From positions 151,379-215,378 of the forward strand of contig JAWVWS010001048.1 in the NCBI GenBank assembly GCA_033807775.1: a stretch of 64,000 nucleotides of DNA. The letters run 5' to 3'. Below, in pieces: positions 47,687 through 62,000 of this stretch. The position numbers and the translations under genes were made by a program. This DNA comes from Saussurea involucrata (lineage: Eukaryota > Streptophyta > Magnoliopsida > Asterales > Asteraceae). The notes beneath the pieces are model-generated. The model ran no database searches. It was not told the DNA's origin and saw only the letters and a list, made by a program, of their open reading frames with translations. Every line of letters begins with the position of its first letter. Within the stretch, counting starts at the first letter, position 1.

Positions 47687-50600
47687 GTGAGCATCGGTCG
47701 GGTCGGGTCGGGCCGAAAACCACCCATCCCGATCGGGTTTTGGGTGGACAAAACAGGCCCCGAAACCCTTCCTAAGTAAAGTTCGAGTTTCGGACTTTGG
47801 GTCTAATCGGTTTTCGGGTTCATCGGGTTTCGGACTTAGATCTAAGCATAAAGTTCTGTTTGTTGAAAAATCCGTATAAAATCACTCACTCATTGGTCTG
47901 ATTGAGGTGTATAATATATCGATGGAAAGCTCTCTGTGTTTAGAACAACTTTCTAGTTTACAACGAGATCTAATTGTGACTTTAAGGGGCTAGAAATAAT
48001 GTATTTCCAAAACTGGTCATGTTAAAACGGGTTTTGCGCACTGTTTTTGTAAAATTCATATAAAATTGGTCATTGATCAAAAAAATATGCATTTTAGACG
48101 ATTAGATTCCTAAGAAATAGTAGTACGTTTTTAATTTAGATGTCAAATCTTAATTTGTTCTCTAAGTATATGAGTAAATCGTCAAAACGCTTGTAGGACG
48201 GAAGCTGTAACTTTTCAAAGTTGTTTTCTACTAAAAACTAGGGGTGAGCATCGGTCGGGTCGGGTCGGGCCAAAAAACCCCCATCCCGATCGGGTTTTGG
48301 GTGGACAAAACAGGCCCCGAAACCCTTCCTAAGTAAAGTTCGAGTTTCGTACTTTGGGTCTATTCGGTTTTCGGGTTCATCGGGTAGGGTTCATCGGGTT
48401 TCGGACTTAGATCTAAGCATAAAGTTCTGTTTGTTGAAAAATCCGTATAAAATCACTCACTCATTGGTCTGATTGAGGTGTATAATATATCGATGGAAAG
48501 CTCTCTGTGTCTAGAACAACTCTCTAGTTTACAACGAGTTCTAATTGTGACTTTAAGGGGCTCGAAATAGTGTATTTCCAAAACTGGTCATGTTAAACGG
48601 GTTTTGCGCACTGTTTTTGTAAAATTCATATAAAATTGGTCATTGATCCAAAAAATATGCATTTTCGACGATTAGATTCCTAAGAAATAGTAGTACGTTT
48701 TTAATTTAGATGTCAAATCTTAATTTGTTCTCTAAGTATATGAGTAAATCGTCAAAACGCTTGTAGGACGGAAGCTGTAACTTTTCAAAGTTGTTTTCTA
48801 CTAAAAACTAGGGGTGAGCATCGGTCGGGTCGGGTCGGGCCAAAAACCACCCATCCCGATCGGGTTTTGGGTGGACAAAACAGGCCCCGAAACCCTTCCT
48901 AAGTAAAGTTCGAGTTTCGGACTTTGGGTCTAATCTGTTTTCGGGTTCATCGGGTCGGGTTCATCAGGTTTCGGACTTAGATCTAAGCATAAAGTTCTGT
49001 TTGTTGAAAAATCCGTATAAAATCACTCACTCATTGGTCTGATTGAGGTGTATAATATATCGATGGAAAGCTCTCTGTGTCTAGAACAACTCTCTAGTTT
49101 ACAACGAGTTCTAATTGTGACTTTAAGGGGCTCGAAATAGTGTATTTCCAAAACTGGTCATGTTAAAACGGGTTTTGCGCACTATTTTTGTAAAATTCAT
49201 ATAAAATTGGTCATTGATCCAAAAAATATGCATTTTAGACGATTAGATTCCTAAGAAATAGTAGTACGTTTTTAATTTAGATGTCAAATCTTAATTTGTT
49301 CTCTAAGTATGGGTAAATCGTCAAAACGCTTGTAGGACGGAAGCTGTAACTTTTCAAAGTTGTTTTCTACTAAAAACTAGGGGTGAGCATCGGTCGGGTC
49401 AGGTCGGGCCGGGCCGAAAAAACCCCATCCCGATCGGGTTTTGGGTGGACAAAACAGGCCCCGAAACCCTTCCTAAGTAAAGTTCGAGTTTCGGACTTTG
49501 GGTCTAATCGGTTTTCGGGTTCATCGGGTTTCGGACTTAGATCTAAGCATAAAGTTCTGTTTGTTGAAAAATCCGTATAAAATCACTCACTCATTGGTCT
49601 GATTGAGGTGTATAATATATCGATGGAAAGCTCTCTGTGTTTAGAACAACTTTCTAGTTTACAACGAGATCTAATTGTGACTTTAAGGGGCTAGAAATAA
49701 TGTATTTCCAAAACTGGTCATGTTAAAACGGGTTTTGCGCACTGTTTTTGTAAAATTCATATAAAATTGGTCATTGATCAAAAAAATATGCATTTTAGAC
49801 GATTAGATTCCTAAGAAATAGTAGTACGTTTTTAATTTAGATGTCAAATCTTAATTTGTTCTCTAAGTATATGAGTAAATCGTCAAAACGCTTGTAGGAC
49901 GGAAGCTGTAACTTTTCAAAGTTGTTTTCTACTAAAAACTAGGGGTGAGCATCGGTCGGGTCGGGTCGGGCCAAAAAACCCCCATCCCGATCGGGTTTTG
50001 GGTGGACAAAACAGGCCCCGAAACCCTTCCTAAGTAAAGTTCGAGTTTCGGACTTTGGGTCTATTCGGTTTTCGGGTTCATCGGGTAGGGTTCATCGGGT
50101 TTCGGACTTAGATCTAAGCATAAAGTTCTGTTTGTTGAAAAATCCGTATAAAATCACTCACTCATTGGTCTGATTGAGGTGTATAATATATCGATGGAAA
50201 GCTCTCTGTGTCTAGAACAACTCTCTAGTTTACAACGAGTTCTAATTGTGACTTTAAGGGGCTCGAAATAGTGTATTTCCAAAACTGGTCATGTTAAAAC
50301 GGGTTTTGCGCACTGTTTTTGTAAAATTCATATAAAATTGGTCATTGATCCAAAAAATATGCATTTTAGACGATTAGATTCCTAAGAAATAGTAGTACGT
50401 TTTTAATTTAGATGTCAAATCTTAATTTGTTCTCTAAGTATATGAGTAAATCGTCAAAACGCTTGTAGGACGGAAGCTGTAACTTTTCAAAGTTGTTTTC
50501 TACTAAAAACTAGGGGTGAGCATCGGTCGGGTCGGGTCGGGCCAAAAACCACCCATCCCGATCGGGTTTTGGGTGGACAAAACAGGCCCCGAAACCCTTC

Positions 50601-53600
50601 CTAAGTAAAGTTCGAGTTTCGGACTTTGGGTCTAATCTGTTTTCGGGTTCATCGGGTCGGGTTCATCGGGTTTCGGACTTAGATCTAAGCATAAAGTTCT
50701 GTTTGTTGAAAAATCCGTATAAAATCACTCACTCATTGGTCTGATTGAGGTGTATAATATATCGATGGAAAGCTCTTTGTGTCTAGAACAACTCTCTAGT
50801 TTACAACGAGTTCTAATTGTGACTTTAAGGGGCTCGAAATAGTGTATTTCCAAAACTGGTCATGTTAAAACGGGTTTTGCGCACTATTTTTGTAAAATTC
50901 ATATAAAATTGGTCATTGATCCAAAAAATATGCATTTTAGACGATTAGATTCCTAAGAAATAGTAGTACGTTTTTAATTTAGATGTCAAATCTTAATTTG
51001 TTCTCTAAGTATGGGTAAATCGTCAAAACGCTTGTAGGACGGAAGCTGTAACTTTTCAAAGTTGTTTTCTACTAAAAACTAGGGGTGAGCATCGGTCGGG
51101 TCAGGTCGGGCCGGGCCGAAAAAACCCCATCCCGATCGGGTTTTGGGTGGACAAAACAGGCCCCGAAACCCTTCCTAAGTAAAGTTCGAGTTTCGGACTT
51201 TGGGTCTAATCGGTTTTCGGGTTCATCGGGTTTCGGACTTAGATCTAAGCATAAAGTTCTGTTTGTTGAAAAATCCGTATAAAATCACTCACTCATTGGT
51301 CTGATTGAGGTGTATAATATATCGATGGAAAGCTCTCTGTGTTTAGAACAACTTTCTAGTTTACAACGAGATCTAATTGTGACTTTAAGGGGCTAGAAAT
51401 AATGTATTTCCAAAACTGGTCATGTTAAAACGGGTTTTGCGCACTGTTTTTGTAAAATTCATATAAAATTGGTCATTGATCCAAAAAATATGCATTTTAG
51501 ACGATTAGATTCCTAAGAAATAGTAGTACGTTTTTAATTTAGATGTCAAATCTTAATTTGTTCTCTAAGTATATGAGTAAATCGTCAAAACGCTTGTAGG
51601 ACGGAAGCTGTAACTTTTCAAAGTTGTTTTCTACTAAAAACTAGGGGTGAGCATCGGTCGGGTCGGGTCGAGCCGAAAAACCCCCATCCCGATCGGGTTT
51701 TGGGTGGACAAAACAGGCCCCGAAACCCTTCCTAAGTAAAGTTCGAGTTTCGGACTTTGGGTCTAATCGGTTTTCGGGTTCATCGGGTTGGGTTCATCGG
51801 GTTTCGGACTTAGATCTAAGCATAAAGTTTTGTTTGTTGAAAAATCCGTATAAAATCACTCACTCATTGGTCTGATTGAGGTGTATAATATATCGATGGA
51901 AAGCTCTCTGTGTCTAGAACAACTCTCTAGTTTACAACGAGTTCTAATTGTGACTTTAAGGGGCTCGAAATAGTGTATTTCCAAAACTGGTCATGTTAAA
52001 ACGGGTTTTGCGCACTGTTTTTGTAAAATTCATATAAAATTGGTCATTGATCCAAAAAATATGCATTTTAGACGATTAGATTCCTAAGAAATAGTAGTAC
52101 GTTTTTAATTTAGATGTCAAATCTTAATTTGTTCTCTAAGTATATGAGTAAATCGTCAAAACGCTTGTAGGACGGAAGCTGTAACTTTTCAAAGTTGTTT
52201 TCTACTAAAAAGTAGGGGTGGGCATCGGTCGGGTCGGGTCGGGCCGAAAAACCCCCATCCCGATCGGGTTTTGGGTGGACAAAACAGGCCCCGAAACCCT
52301 TCCTAAGTAAAATTCGAGTTTCGGACTTTGGGTCTAATCGGTTTTCGGGTTCATCGGGTCGGGTTCATCGGGTTTCGGACTTAGATCTAAGCATAAAGTT
52401 CTGTTTGTTGAAAAATCCGTATAAAATCACTCACTCATTGGTCTGATTGAGGTGTATAATATATCGATGGAAAGCTCTCTGTGTCTAGAACAACTCTCTA
52501 GTTTACAACGAGTTCTAATTGTGACTTTAAGGGGCTCGAAATAGTGTATTTCCAAAACTGGTCATGTTAAAACGGGTTTTGCGCACTATTTTTGTAAAAT
52601 TCATATAAAATTGGTCATTGATCCCAAAAATATTCATTTTAGACGATTAGATTCCTAAGAAATGGTAGTACGTTTTTAATTTAGATGTCAAATCTTAATT
52701 TGTTCTCTAAGTATGGGTAAATCGTCAAAACGCTTGTAGGACGGAAGCTGTAACTTTTCAAAGTTGTTTTCTACTAAAAACTAGGGGTGAGCTTCGGTCG
52801 GGTCGGGCCGAAAAACCCCCATCCCGATCGGGTTTTAGGTGGACAAAACAGGCCCCGAAACCCTTCCTAAGTAAAGTTCGAGTTTCGGACTTTGGGTCTA
52901 ATCGGTTTTCGGGTTCACCGGGTCGCGTTCATCGGGTTTCGGACTTAGATCTAAGCATAAAGTTCTGTTTGTTGAAAAATCCGTATAAAATCACTCACTC
53001 ATTGGTCTGATTGAGGTGTATAATATATCGATGGAAAGCTCTCTGTGTCTAGAACAATTTTCTAGTTTACAACGAGATCTAATTGCAACTTTAAGGGGCT
53101 CGAAATAATGTATTTCCAAAACTGGTCATGTTAAAACGGGTTTTGCGCACTGTTTTTGTAAAATTCATATAAAATTGGTCATTGATCCAAAAAATGCATT
53201 TTAGACGATTAGATTCCTAAGAAATAGTAGTACGTTTTTAATTTAGATGTCAAATCTTAATTTATTCTCTAAGTATGGGTAAATCGTCAAAACGCTTGTA
53301 GGACGGAAGCTGTAACTTTTCAAAGTTGTTTTCTACTAAAAACTAGGGGTGAGCATCGGTCGGGTCGGGCCGAAAAACCCCCATCCCGATCGGGTTTTGG
53401 GTGGACAAAACAGGCCCCGAAACCCTTCCTAAGTAAAGTTCGAGTTTCGGACTTTGGGTCTAATCGGTTTTCGGGTTCATCGGGTCGGGTTCATCGGGTT
53501 TCGGACTTAGATCTAAGCATAAAGTTATGTTTGTTGAAAAATCCGTATAAAATCACTCACTCATTGGTCTGATTGAGGTGTATAATATATCGATGGAAAG

Positions 53601-56600
53601 CTCTCTATGTCTAGAACAACTCTCTAGTTTACAACGAGTTCTAATTGTGACTTTAAGGGGCTCGAAATAGTGTATTTCCAAAACTGGTCATGTTAAAACG
53701 GGTTTTGCGCACTATTTTTGTAAAATTCATATAAAATTGGTCATTGATCCAAAAAATATGCATTTTAGACGATTAGATTCCTAAGAAATAGTAGTACGTT
53801 TTTAATTTAGATGTCAAATCTTAATTTGTTCTCTAAGTATGGGTAAATCGTCAAAACGCTTGTAGGACGGAAGCTGTAACTTTTCAAAGTTGTTTTCTAC
53901 TAAAAACTAGGGGTGAGCATCGGTCGGGTCAGGTCGGGCCGGGCCGAAAAAACCCCATCCCGATCGGGTTTTGGGTGGACAAAACAGGCCCCGAAACCCT
54001 TCCTAAGTAAAGTTCGAGTTTCGGACTTTGGGTCTAATCGGTTTTCGGGTTCATCGGGTTTCGGACTTAGATCTAAGCATAAAGTTCTGTTTGTTGAAAA
54101 ATCCGTATAAAATCACTCACTCATTGGTCTGATTGAGGTGTATAATATATCGATGGAAAGCTCTCTGTGTTTAGAACAACTTTCTAGTTTACAACGAGAT
54201 CTAATTGTGACTTTAAGGGGCTAGAAATAATGTATTTCCAAAACTGGTCATGTTAAAACGGGTTTTGCGCACTGTTTTTGTAAAATTCATATAAAATTGG
54301 TCATTGATCAAAAAAATATGCATTTTAGACGATTAGATTCCTAAGAAATAGTAGTACGTTTTTAATTTAGATGTCAAATCTTAATTTGTTCTCTAAGTAT
54401 ATGAGTAAATCGTCAAAACGCTTGTAGGACGGAAGCTGTAACTTTTCAAAGTTGTTTTCTACTAAAAACTAGGGGTGAGCATCGGTCGGGTCGGGTCGGG
54501 CCAAAAAACCCCCATCCCGATCGGGTTTTGGGTGGACAAAACAGGCCCCGAAACCCTTCCTAAGTAAAGTTCGAGTTTCGGACTTTGGGTCTAATCGGTT
54601 TTCGGGTTCATCGGGTAGGGTTCATCGGGTTTCGGACTTAGATCTAAGCATAAAGTTCTGTTTGTTGAAAAATCCGTATAAAATCACTCACTCATTGGTC
54701 TGATTGAGGTGTATAATATATCGATGGAAAGCTCTCTGTGTCTAGAACAACTCTCTAGTTTACAACGAGTTCTAATTGTGACTTTAAGGGGCTCGAAATA
54801 GTGTATTTCCAAAACTGGTCATGTTAAAACGGGTTTTGCGCACTGTTTTTGTAAAATTCATATAAAATTGGTCATTGATCCAAAAAATATGCATTTTAGA
54901 CGATTAGATTCCTAAGAAATAGTAGTACGTTTTTAATTTAGATGTCAAATCTTAATTTGTTCTCTAAGTATATGAGTAAATCGTCAAAACGCTTGTAGGA
55001 CGGAAGCTGTAACTTTTCAAAGTTGTTTTCTACTAAAAACTAGGGGTGAGCATCGGTCGGGTCGGGTCGGGCCGAAAACCACCCATCCCGATCGGGTTTT
55101 GGGTGGACAAAACAGGCCCCGAAACCCTTCCTAAGTAAAGTTCGAGTTTCGGACTTTTGGTCTCATCGGTTTTCGGGTTCATCGGGTCGGGTTCATCGGG
55201 TTTCGGACTTAGATCTAAGCATAAAGTTCTGTTTGTTGAAAAATCCGTATAAAATCACTCACTCATTGGTCTGATTGAGGTGTATAATATATCGATGGAA
55301 AGCTCTCTGTGTCTAGAACAACTCTCTAGTTTACAACGAGTTCTAATTGTGACTTTAAGGGGCTCGAAATAGTGTATTTCCAAAACTGGTCATGTTAAAA
55401 CGGGTTTTGCGCACTATTTTTGTAAAATTCATATAAAATTGGTCATTGATCCAAAAAATATGCATTTTAGACGATTAGATTCCTAAGAAATAGTAGTACG
55501 TTTTTAATTTAGATGTCAAATCTTAATTTGTTCTCTAAGTATGGGTAAATCGTCAAAACGCTTGTAGGACGGAAGCTGTAACTTTTCAAAGTTATTTCCT
55601 ACTAAAAACTAGGGGTGAGCATCGGTCGGGTCAGGTCGGGCCGGGCCGAAAAAACCCCATCCCGATCGGGTTTTGGGTGGACAAAACAGGCCCCGAAACC
55701 CTTCCTAAGTAAAGTTCGAGTTTCGGACTTTGGGTCTAATCGGTTTTCGGGTTCATCGGGTTTCGGACTTAGATCTAAGCATAAAGTTCTGTTTGTTGAA
55801 AAATCCGTATAAAATCACTCACTCATTGGTCTGATTGAGGTGTATAATATATCGATGGAAAGATCTCTGTGTTTAGAACAACTTTCTAGTTTACAACGAG
55901 ATCTAATTGTGACTTTAAGGGGCTAGAAATAATGTATTTCCAAAACTGGTCATGTTAAAACGGGTTTTGCGCACTGTTTTTGTAAAATTCATATAAAATT
56001 GGTCATTGATCAAAAAAATATGCATTTTAGACGATTAGATTCCTAAGAAATAGTAGTACGTTTTTAATTTAGATGTCAAATCTTAATTTGTTCTCTAAGT
56101 ATATGAGTAAATCGTCAAAACGCTTGTAGGACGGAAGCTGTAACTTTTCAAAGTTGTTTTCTACTAAAAACTAGGGGTGAGCATCGGTCGGGTCGGGTCG
56201 GGCCAAAAAACCCCCATCCCGATCGGGTTTTGGGTGGACAAAACAGGCCCCGAAACCCTTCCTAAGTAAAGTTCGAGTTTCGGACTTTGGGTCTAATCGG
56301 TTTTCGGGTTCATCGGGTAGGGTTCATCGGGTTTCGGACTTAGATCTAAGCATAAAGTTCTGTTTGTTGAAAAATCCGTATAAAATCACTCACTCATTGG
56401 TCTGATTGAGGTGTATAATATATCGATGGAAAGCTCTCTGTGTCTAGAACAACTCCCTAGTTTACAACGAGTTCTAATTGTGACTTTAAGGGGCTCGAAA
56501 TAGTGTATTTCCAAAACTGGTCATGTTAAAACGGGTTTTGCGCACTGTTTTTTGTAAAATTCATATAAAATTGGTCATTGATCCAAAAAATATGCATTTT

Positions 56601-57317
56601 AGACGATTAGATTCCTAAGAAATAGTAGTACGTTTTTAATTTAGATGTCAAATCTTAATTTGTTCTCTAAGTATATGAGTAAATCGTCAAAACGCTTGTA
56701 GGACGGAAGCTGTAACTTTTCAAAGTTGTTTTCTACTAAAAACTAGGGGTGAGCATCGGTCGGGTCGGGTCGGGCCGAAAACCACCCATCCCGATCGGGT
56801 TTTGGGTGGACAAAACAGGCCCCGAAACCCTTCCTAAGTAAAGTTCGAGTTTCGGACTTTTGGTCTCATCGGTTTTCGGGTTCATCGGGTCAGGTTCATC
56901 GGGTTTCGGACTTAGATCTAAGCATAAAGTTCTGTTTGTTGAAAAATCCGTATAAAATCACTCACTCATTGGTCTGATTGAGGTGTATAATATATCGATG
57001 GAAAGCTCTCTGTGTCTAGAACAACTCTCTAGTTTACAACGAGTTCTAATTGTGACTTTAAGGGGCTCGAAATAGTGTATTTCCAAAACTGGTCATGTTA
57101 AAACGGGTTTTGCGCACTATTTTTGTAAAATTCATATAAAATTGGTCATTGATCCAAAAAATATGCATTTTAGACGATTAGATTCCTAAGAAATAGTAGT
57201 ACGTTTTTAATTTAGATGTCAAATCTTAATTTGTTCTTTAAGTATGGGTAAATCGTCAAAACGCTTGTAGGACGGAAGCTGTAACTTTTCAAAGTTGTTT
57301 TCTACTAAAAACTAGGG
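47687..57317 (+). repeat. Satellite, second trimer block (about 1.70 kb), highly uniform
   Basis: Trimer A-B-C starts at 49383, 53913 and 55615 (steps of 1702-1703 bp), with further A copies at 51085 and 57318. A has GGGCCGAAAAAACCCC and a single 14-bp subrepeat. B has GTTTAGAACAAC, GGGGCTAGAAAT and usually GGGTAGGGTTC. C has CTCTCTAG, GAGTTCTAATTGTGAC and AACCACCCATCC. AAGTATATGAGTAAATCG marks B and C. The five A monomers have identical 65-codon translations, a sign of recent copying. An irregular stretch at 51647-53912 interrupts the block. Confidence 0.82.
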
Positions 57318-59010
57318 GTGAGCATCGGTCGGGTCAGGTCGGGCCGGGCCGAAAAAACCCCATCCCGATCGGGTTTTGGGTGGACAAAACAGGCCCCGAA
57401 ACCCTTCCTAAGTAAAGTTCGAGTTTCGGACTTTGGGTCTAATCGGTTTTCGGGTTCATCGGGTTTCGGACTTAGATCTAAGCATAAAGTTCTGTTTGTT
57501 GAAAAATCCGTATAAAATCACTCACTCATTGGTCTGATTGAGGTGTATAATATATCGATGGAAAGCTCTCTGTGTTTAGAACAACTTTCTAGTTTACAAC
57601 GAGATCTAATTGTGACTTTAAGGGGCTAGAAATAATGTATTTCCAAAACTGGTCATGTTAAAACGGGTTTTGCGCACTGTTTTTGTAAAATTCATATAAA
57701 ATTGGTCATTGATCCAAAAAATATGCATTTTAGACGATTAGATTCCTAAGAAATAGTAGTACGTTTTTAATTTAGATGTCAAATCTTAATTTGTTCTCTA
57801 AGTATATGAGTAAATCGTCAAAACGCTTGTAGGACGGAAGCTGTAACTTTTCAAAGTTGTTTTCTACTAAAAAGTAGGGGTGGGCATCGGTCGGGTCGGG
57901 TCGGGCCGAAAAACCCCCATCCCGATCGGGTTTTGGGTGGACAAAACAGGCCCCGAAACCCTTCCTAAGTAAAAGTCGAGTTTCAGACTTTGGGTCTAAT
58001 CGGTTTTCGGGTTCATCGGGTCGGGTTCATCGGGTTTCGGACTTAGATCTAAGCATAAAGTTCTGTTTGTTGAAAAATCCGTACAAAATCACTCACTCAT
58101 TGGTCTGATTGAGGTGTATAATATATCGATGGAAAGCTCTCTGTGTCTAGAACAACTCTCTAGTTTACAACGAGTTCTAATTGTGACTTTAAGGGGCTCG
58201 AAATAGTGTATTTCCAAAACTGGTCATGTTAAAACGGGTTTTGCGCACTATTTTTGTAAAATTCATATAAAATTGGTCATTGATCCCAAAAATATTCATT
58301 TTAGACGATTAGATTCCTAAGAAATAGTAGTACGTTTTTAATTTAGATGTCAAATCTTAATTTGTTCTCTAAGTATGGGTAAATCGTCAAAACGCTTGTA
58401 GGACGGAAGCTGTAACTTTTCAAAGTTGTTTTCTACTAAAAACTAGGGGTGAGCTTCGGTCGGGTCGGGCCGAAAAACCCCCATCCCGATCGGGTTTTAG
58501 GTGGACAAAACAGGCCCCGAAACCCTTCCTAAGTAAAGTTCGAGTTTCGGACTTTGGGTCTAATCGGTTTTCGGGTTCACCGGGTCGCGTTCATCGGGTT
58601 TCGGACTTAGATCTAAGCATAAAGTTCTGTTTGTTGAAAAATCCGTATAAAATCACTCACTTATTGGTCTGATTGAGGTGTATAATATATCGATGGAAAG
58701 CTCTCTGTGTCTAGAACAATTTTCTAGTTTACAACGAGATCTAATTGCAACTTTAAGGGGCTCGAAATAATGTATTTCCAAAACTGGTCATGTTAAAACG
58801 GGTTTTGCGCACTGTTTTTGTAAAATTCATATAAAATTGGTCATTGATCCAAAAAATGCATTTTAGACGATTAGATTCCTAAGAAATAGTAGTACGTTTT
58901 TAATTTAGATGTCAAATCTTAATTTATTCTCTAAGTATGGGTAAATCGTCAAAACGCTTGTAGGACGGAAGCTGTAACTTTTCAAAGTTGTTTTCTACTA
59001 AAAACTAGGG

Positions 59011-62000
59011 GTGAGCATCGGTCGGGTCGGGTCGGGCCGAAAAACCCCCATCCCGATCGGGTTTTGGGTGGACAAAACAGGCCCCGAAACCCTTCCTAAG
59101 TAAAGTTCGAGTTTCGGACTTTGGGTCTAATCGGTTTTCGGGTTCATCGGGTCGGGTTCATCGGGTTTCGGACTTAGATCTAAGCATAAAGTTCTGTTTG
59201 TTGAAAAATCCGTATAAAATCACTCACTCATTGGTCTGATTGAGGAGTATAATATATCGATGGAAATCTCTCTGGGTCTAGAACAACTTTCTAGTTTACA
59301 ACGTGATCTAATTGCGACTTTAAGGGGCTCGAAATAATGTATTTCCAAAACTGGTCATGTTAAAACGGGTTTTGCGCACTGTTTTTGTAAAATTCATATA
59401 AAATTGGCCATTGATCCAAAAAATATGCATTTTAGACGATTAGATTCCTAAGAAATAGTAGTACATTTTTAATTTAGATGTCAAATCTTAATTTGTTCTC
59501 TAAGTATGGGTAAATCGTCAAAACGCTTGTAGGACGGAAGCTGTAACTTTTCAAAGTTCTTTTCTACTAAAAACTAGGGGTGAGCTTCGGTCGGGCCGGG
59601 ACAAAAAACCCCCATCCCGATCGTGTTTTGGGTGGACAAAACAGGCCCCGAAACCCTTCCTAAGTAAAGTTCGAGTTTCAGACTTTGGGTCTAATCGGTT
59701 TTCGGGTTCATCGGGTTTCGGACTTAGATCTAAGCATAAAGTTCTGTTTGTTGAAAAATCCGTATAAAATCACTCACTCATTGGTCTGATTGAGGTGTAT
59801 AATATATCGATGGAAAGCTCTTTGTGTCTAGAACAACTTTCTAGTTTACAACGAGATCTAATTGCGACTTTAAGGGGCTCGAAATAATGTATTTCCAAAA
59901 CTGGTCATGTTAAAACGGGTTTTGCGCACTGTTTTTGTAAAATTCATATAAAATTGGTCATTGATCCAAAAAATATGCATTTTAGACGATTAGATTCCTA
60001 AGAAATAGTAGTACGTTTTTAATTTAGATGTCAAATCTTAATTTGTTCTCTATGTTTGGGTAATTCGTCAAAACGCTTGTAGGACGGAAGCTGTAACTTT
60101 TCAAAGTTGTTTTCTACTAAAAACTAGAGGTGAGCTTCGGTTGGGTCGGGTCGGGCCGAGCCGAAAAACCCCCATCCCGATCGGGTTTTGTTTGGAAAAA
60201 ATAGGCCCCGAAACCCTTCCTAAGTAAAGTTCGAGTTTCGGACTTTGGGTCTAATCGGTTTTCGGGTTCATCGGGTCGGGTTCATCGGGTTTCGGACTTA
60301 GATCTAAGCATAAAGTTCTGTTTGTTGAAAAATCCGTATAAAATCACTCACTCATTGGTCTGATTGAGGTGTATAATATATCGATGGAAAGCTCTCCGTG
60401 TCTAGATCAACTTTCTAGTTTACAACGAGATCCAATTGCGACTTTAAGGGGCTCGAAATAATGTATTTACAAAACTGGTCATGTTAAAACGGGTTTTGCG
60501 CACTGTTTTTGTAAAATTCATATAAAATTGGTCATTGATCCAAAAAATATGCATTTTAGACGATTAGATTCCTAAGAAATAGTAGTACGTTTTTAATTTA
60601 GATGTCAAATCTTAATTTGTTCTCTAAGTATGGGTAAATCGTCAAAACGCTTGTAGGACGGAAGCTGTAACTTTTCAAAGTTGTTTTCTACTAAAAACTA
60701 GGGGTGAGCATCGGTCGGGTCGGGCCGAAAAACCCCCATCCCGATCGGGTTTTGGGTGGACAAAACAGGCCCCGAAACCCTTGCTATATAAAGTTCGAGT
60801 TTCGGACTTTGGGTCTAATCGGTTTTCGGGTTCATCGGGTCGGGTTCATCGGGTTTCGGACTTAGATCTAAGCATAAATTTCTGTTTGTTGAAAAATCCG
60901 TATAAAATCACTCACTCATTGGTCTGATTGAGGTGTATAATATATCGATGGAAATCTCTCTGTGTCTAGAACAACTTTCTAGTTTACAACGAGATCTAAT
61001 TGCGACTTTAAGGGGCTCGAAATAATGTATTTCCAAAACTGGTCATGTTAAAACTGGTTTTGCGCACTGTTTTTGTAAAATTCATATAAAATTGGTCATT
61101 GATCCAAAAAATATGCATTTTAGACGATTAGATTCCTAAGATATAGTAGTACGTTTTTAATTTAGATGTCAAATCTTAATATGTTCTCTAAGTATGGGTA
61201 AATCGTCAAAACGCTTGTAGGACGGAAGCTGTAACTTTTTAAAGTTGTTTTCTACTAAAAACTAGGGGTGAGCATCGGTCGGGTCGGGTCAGGCCAAAAA
61301 ACACCCATCCCGATCGGGTTTTGGGTGGACAAAACAGGCCCCGAAACCCTTCCTAAGTAAAGTTCGAGTTTCGGACTTTGGGTCTAATCGGTTTTCGGGT
61401 TCATCGGGTCGGGTTCATCGGGTTTCGGACTTAGATCTAAGCATAAAGTTCTGTTTGTTGAAAAATCCGTATAAAATCACTCACTCATTGGTCTGATTGA
61501 GGTGTATAATATATCGATGGAAAGCTCTCTGTGTCTAGAACAACTTTCTAGTTTACAACGAGATCTAATTGCGACTTTAAGGGGCTCGAAATAATGTATT
61601 TCCAAAACTGGTCAAGTTAAAACGGTTTTTGCGCACTGTTTTTGTAAAATTCATATAAAATTGGTCATTGATCCAAAAAATATGCATTTTAGACGATTAG
61701 ATTCCTAAGAAATAGTAGTACGTTTTTAATTTAGATGTCAAATCTTAATTTGTTCTCTAAGTATGGGTAAATCGTCCAAACGCTTGTAGGACGGAAGCTG
61801 TAACTTTTCAAAGTTGTTTTCTACTAAAAACTAGGGGTGAGCTTCGGTCGGGTCGGGTCGGGCTGGGCCGAAAAACCCCCATCCCGATCGGGTTTTGGGT
61901 GGACAAAACAGGCCCCGAAACCCTTCCTAAGTAAAGTTCGAGTTTCGGACTTTGGGTCTAATCGGTTTTCGGGTTCATCGGGTCGGGTTCATCGGGTTTC

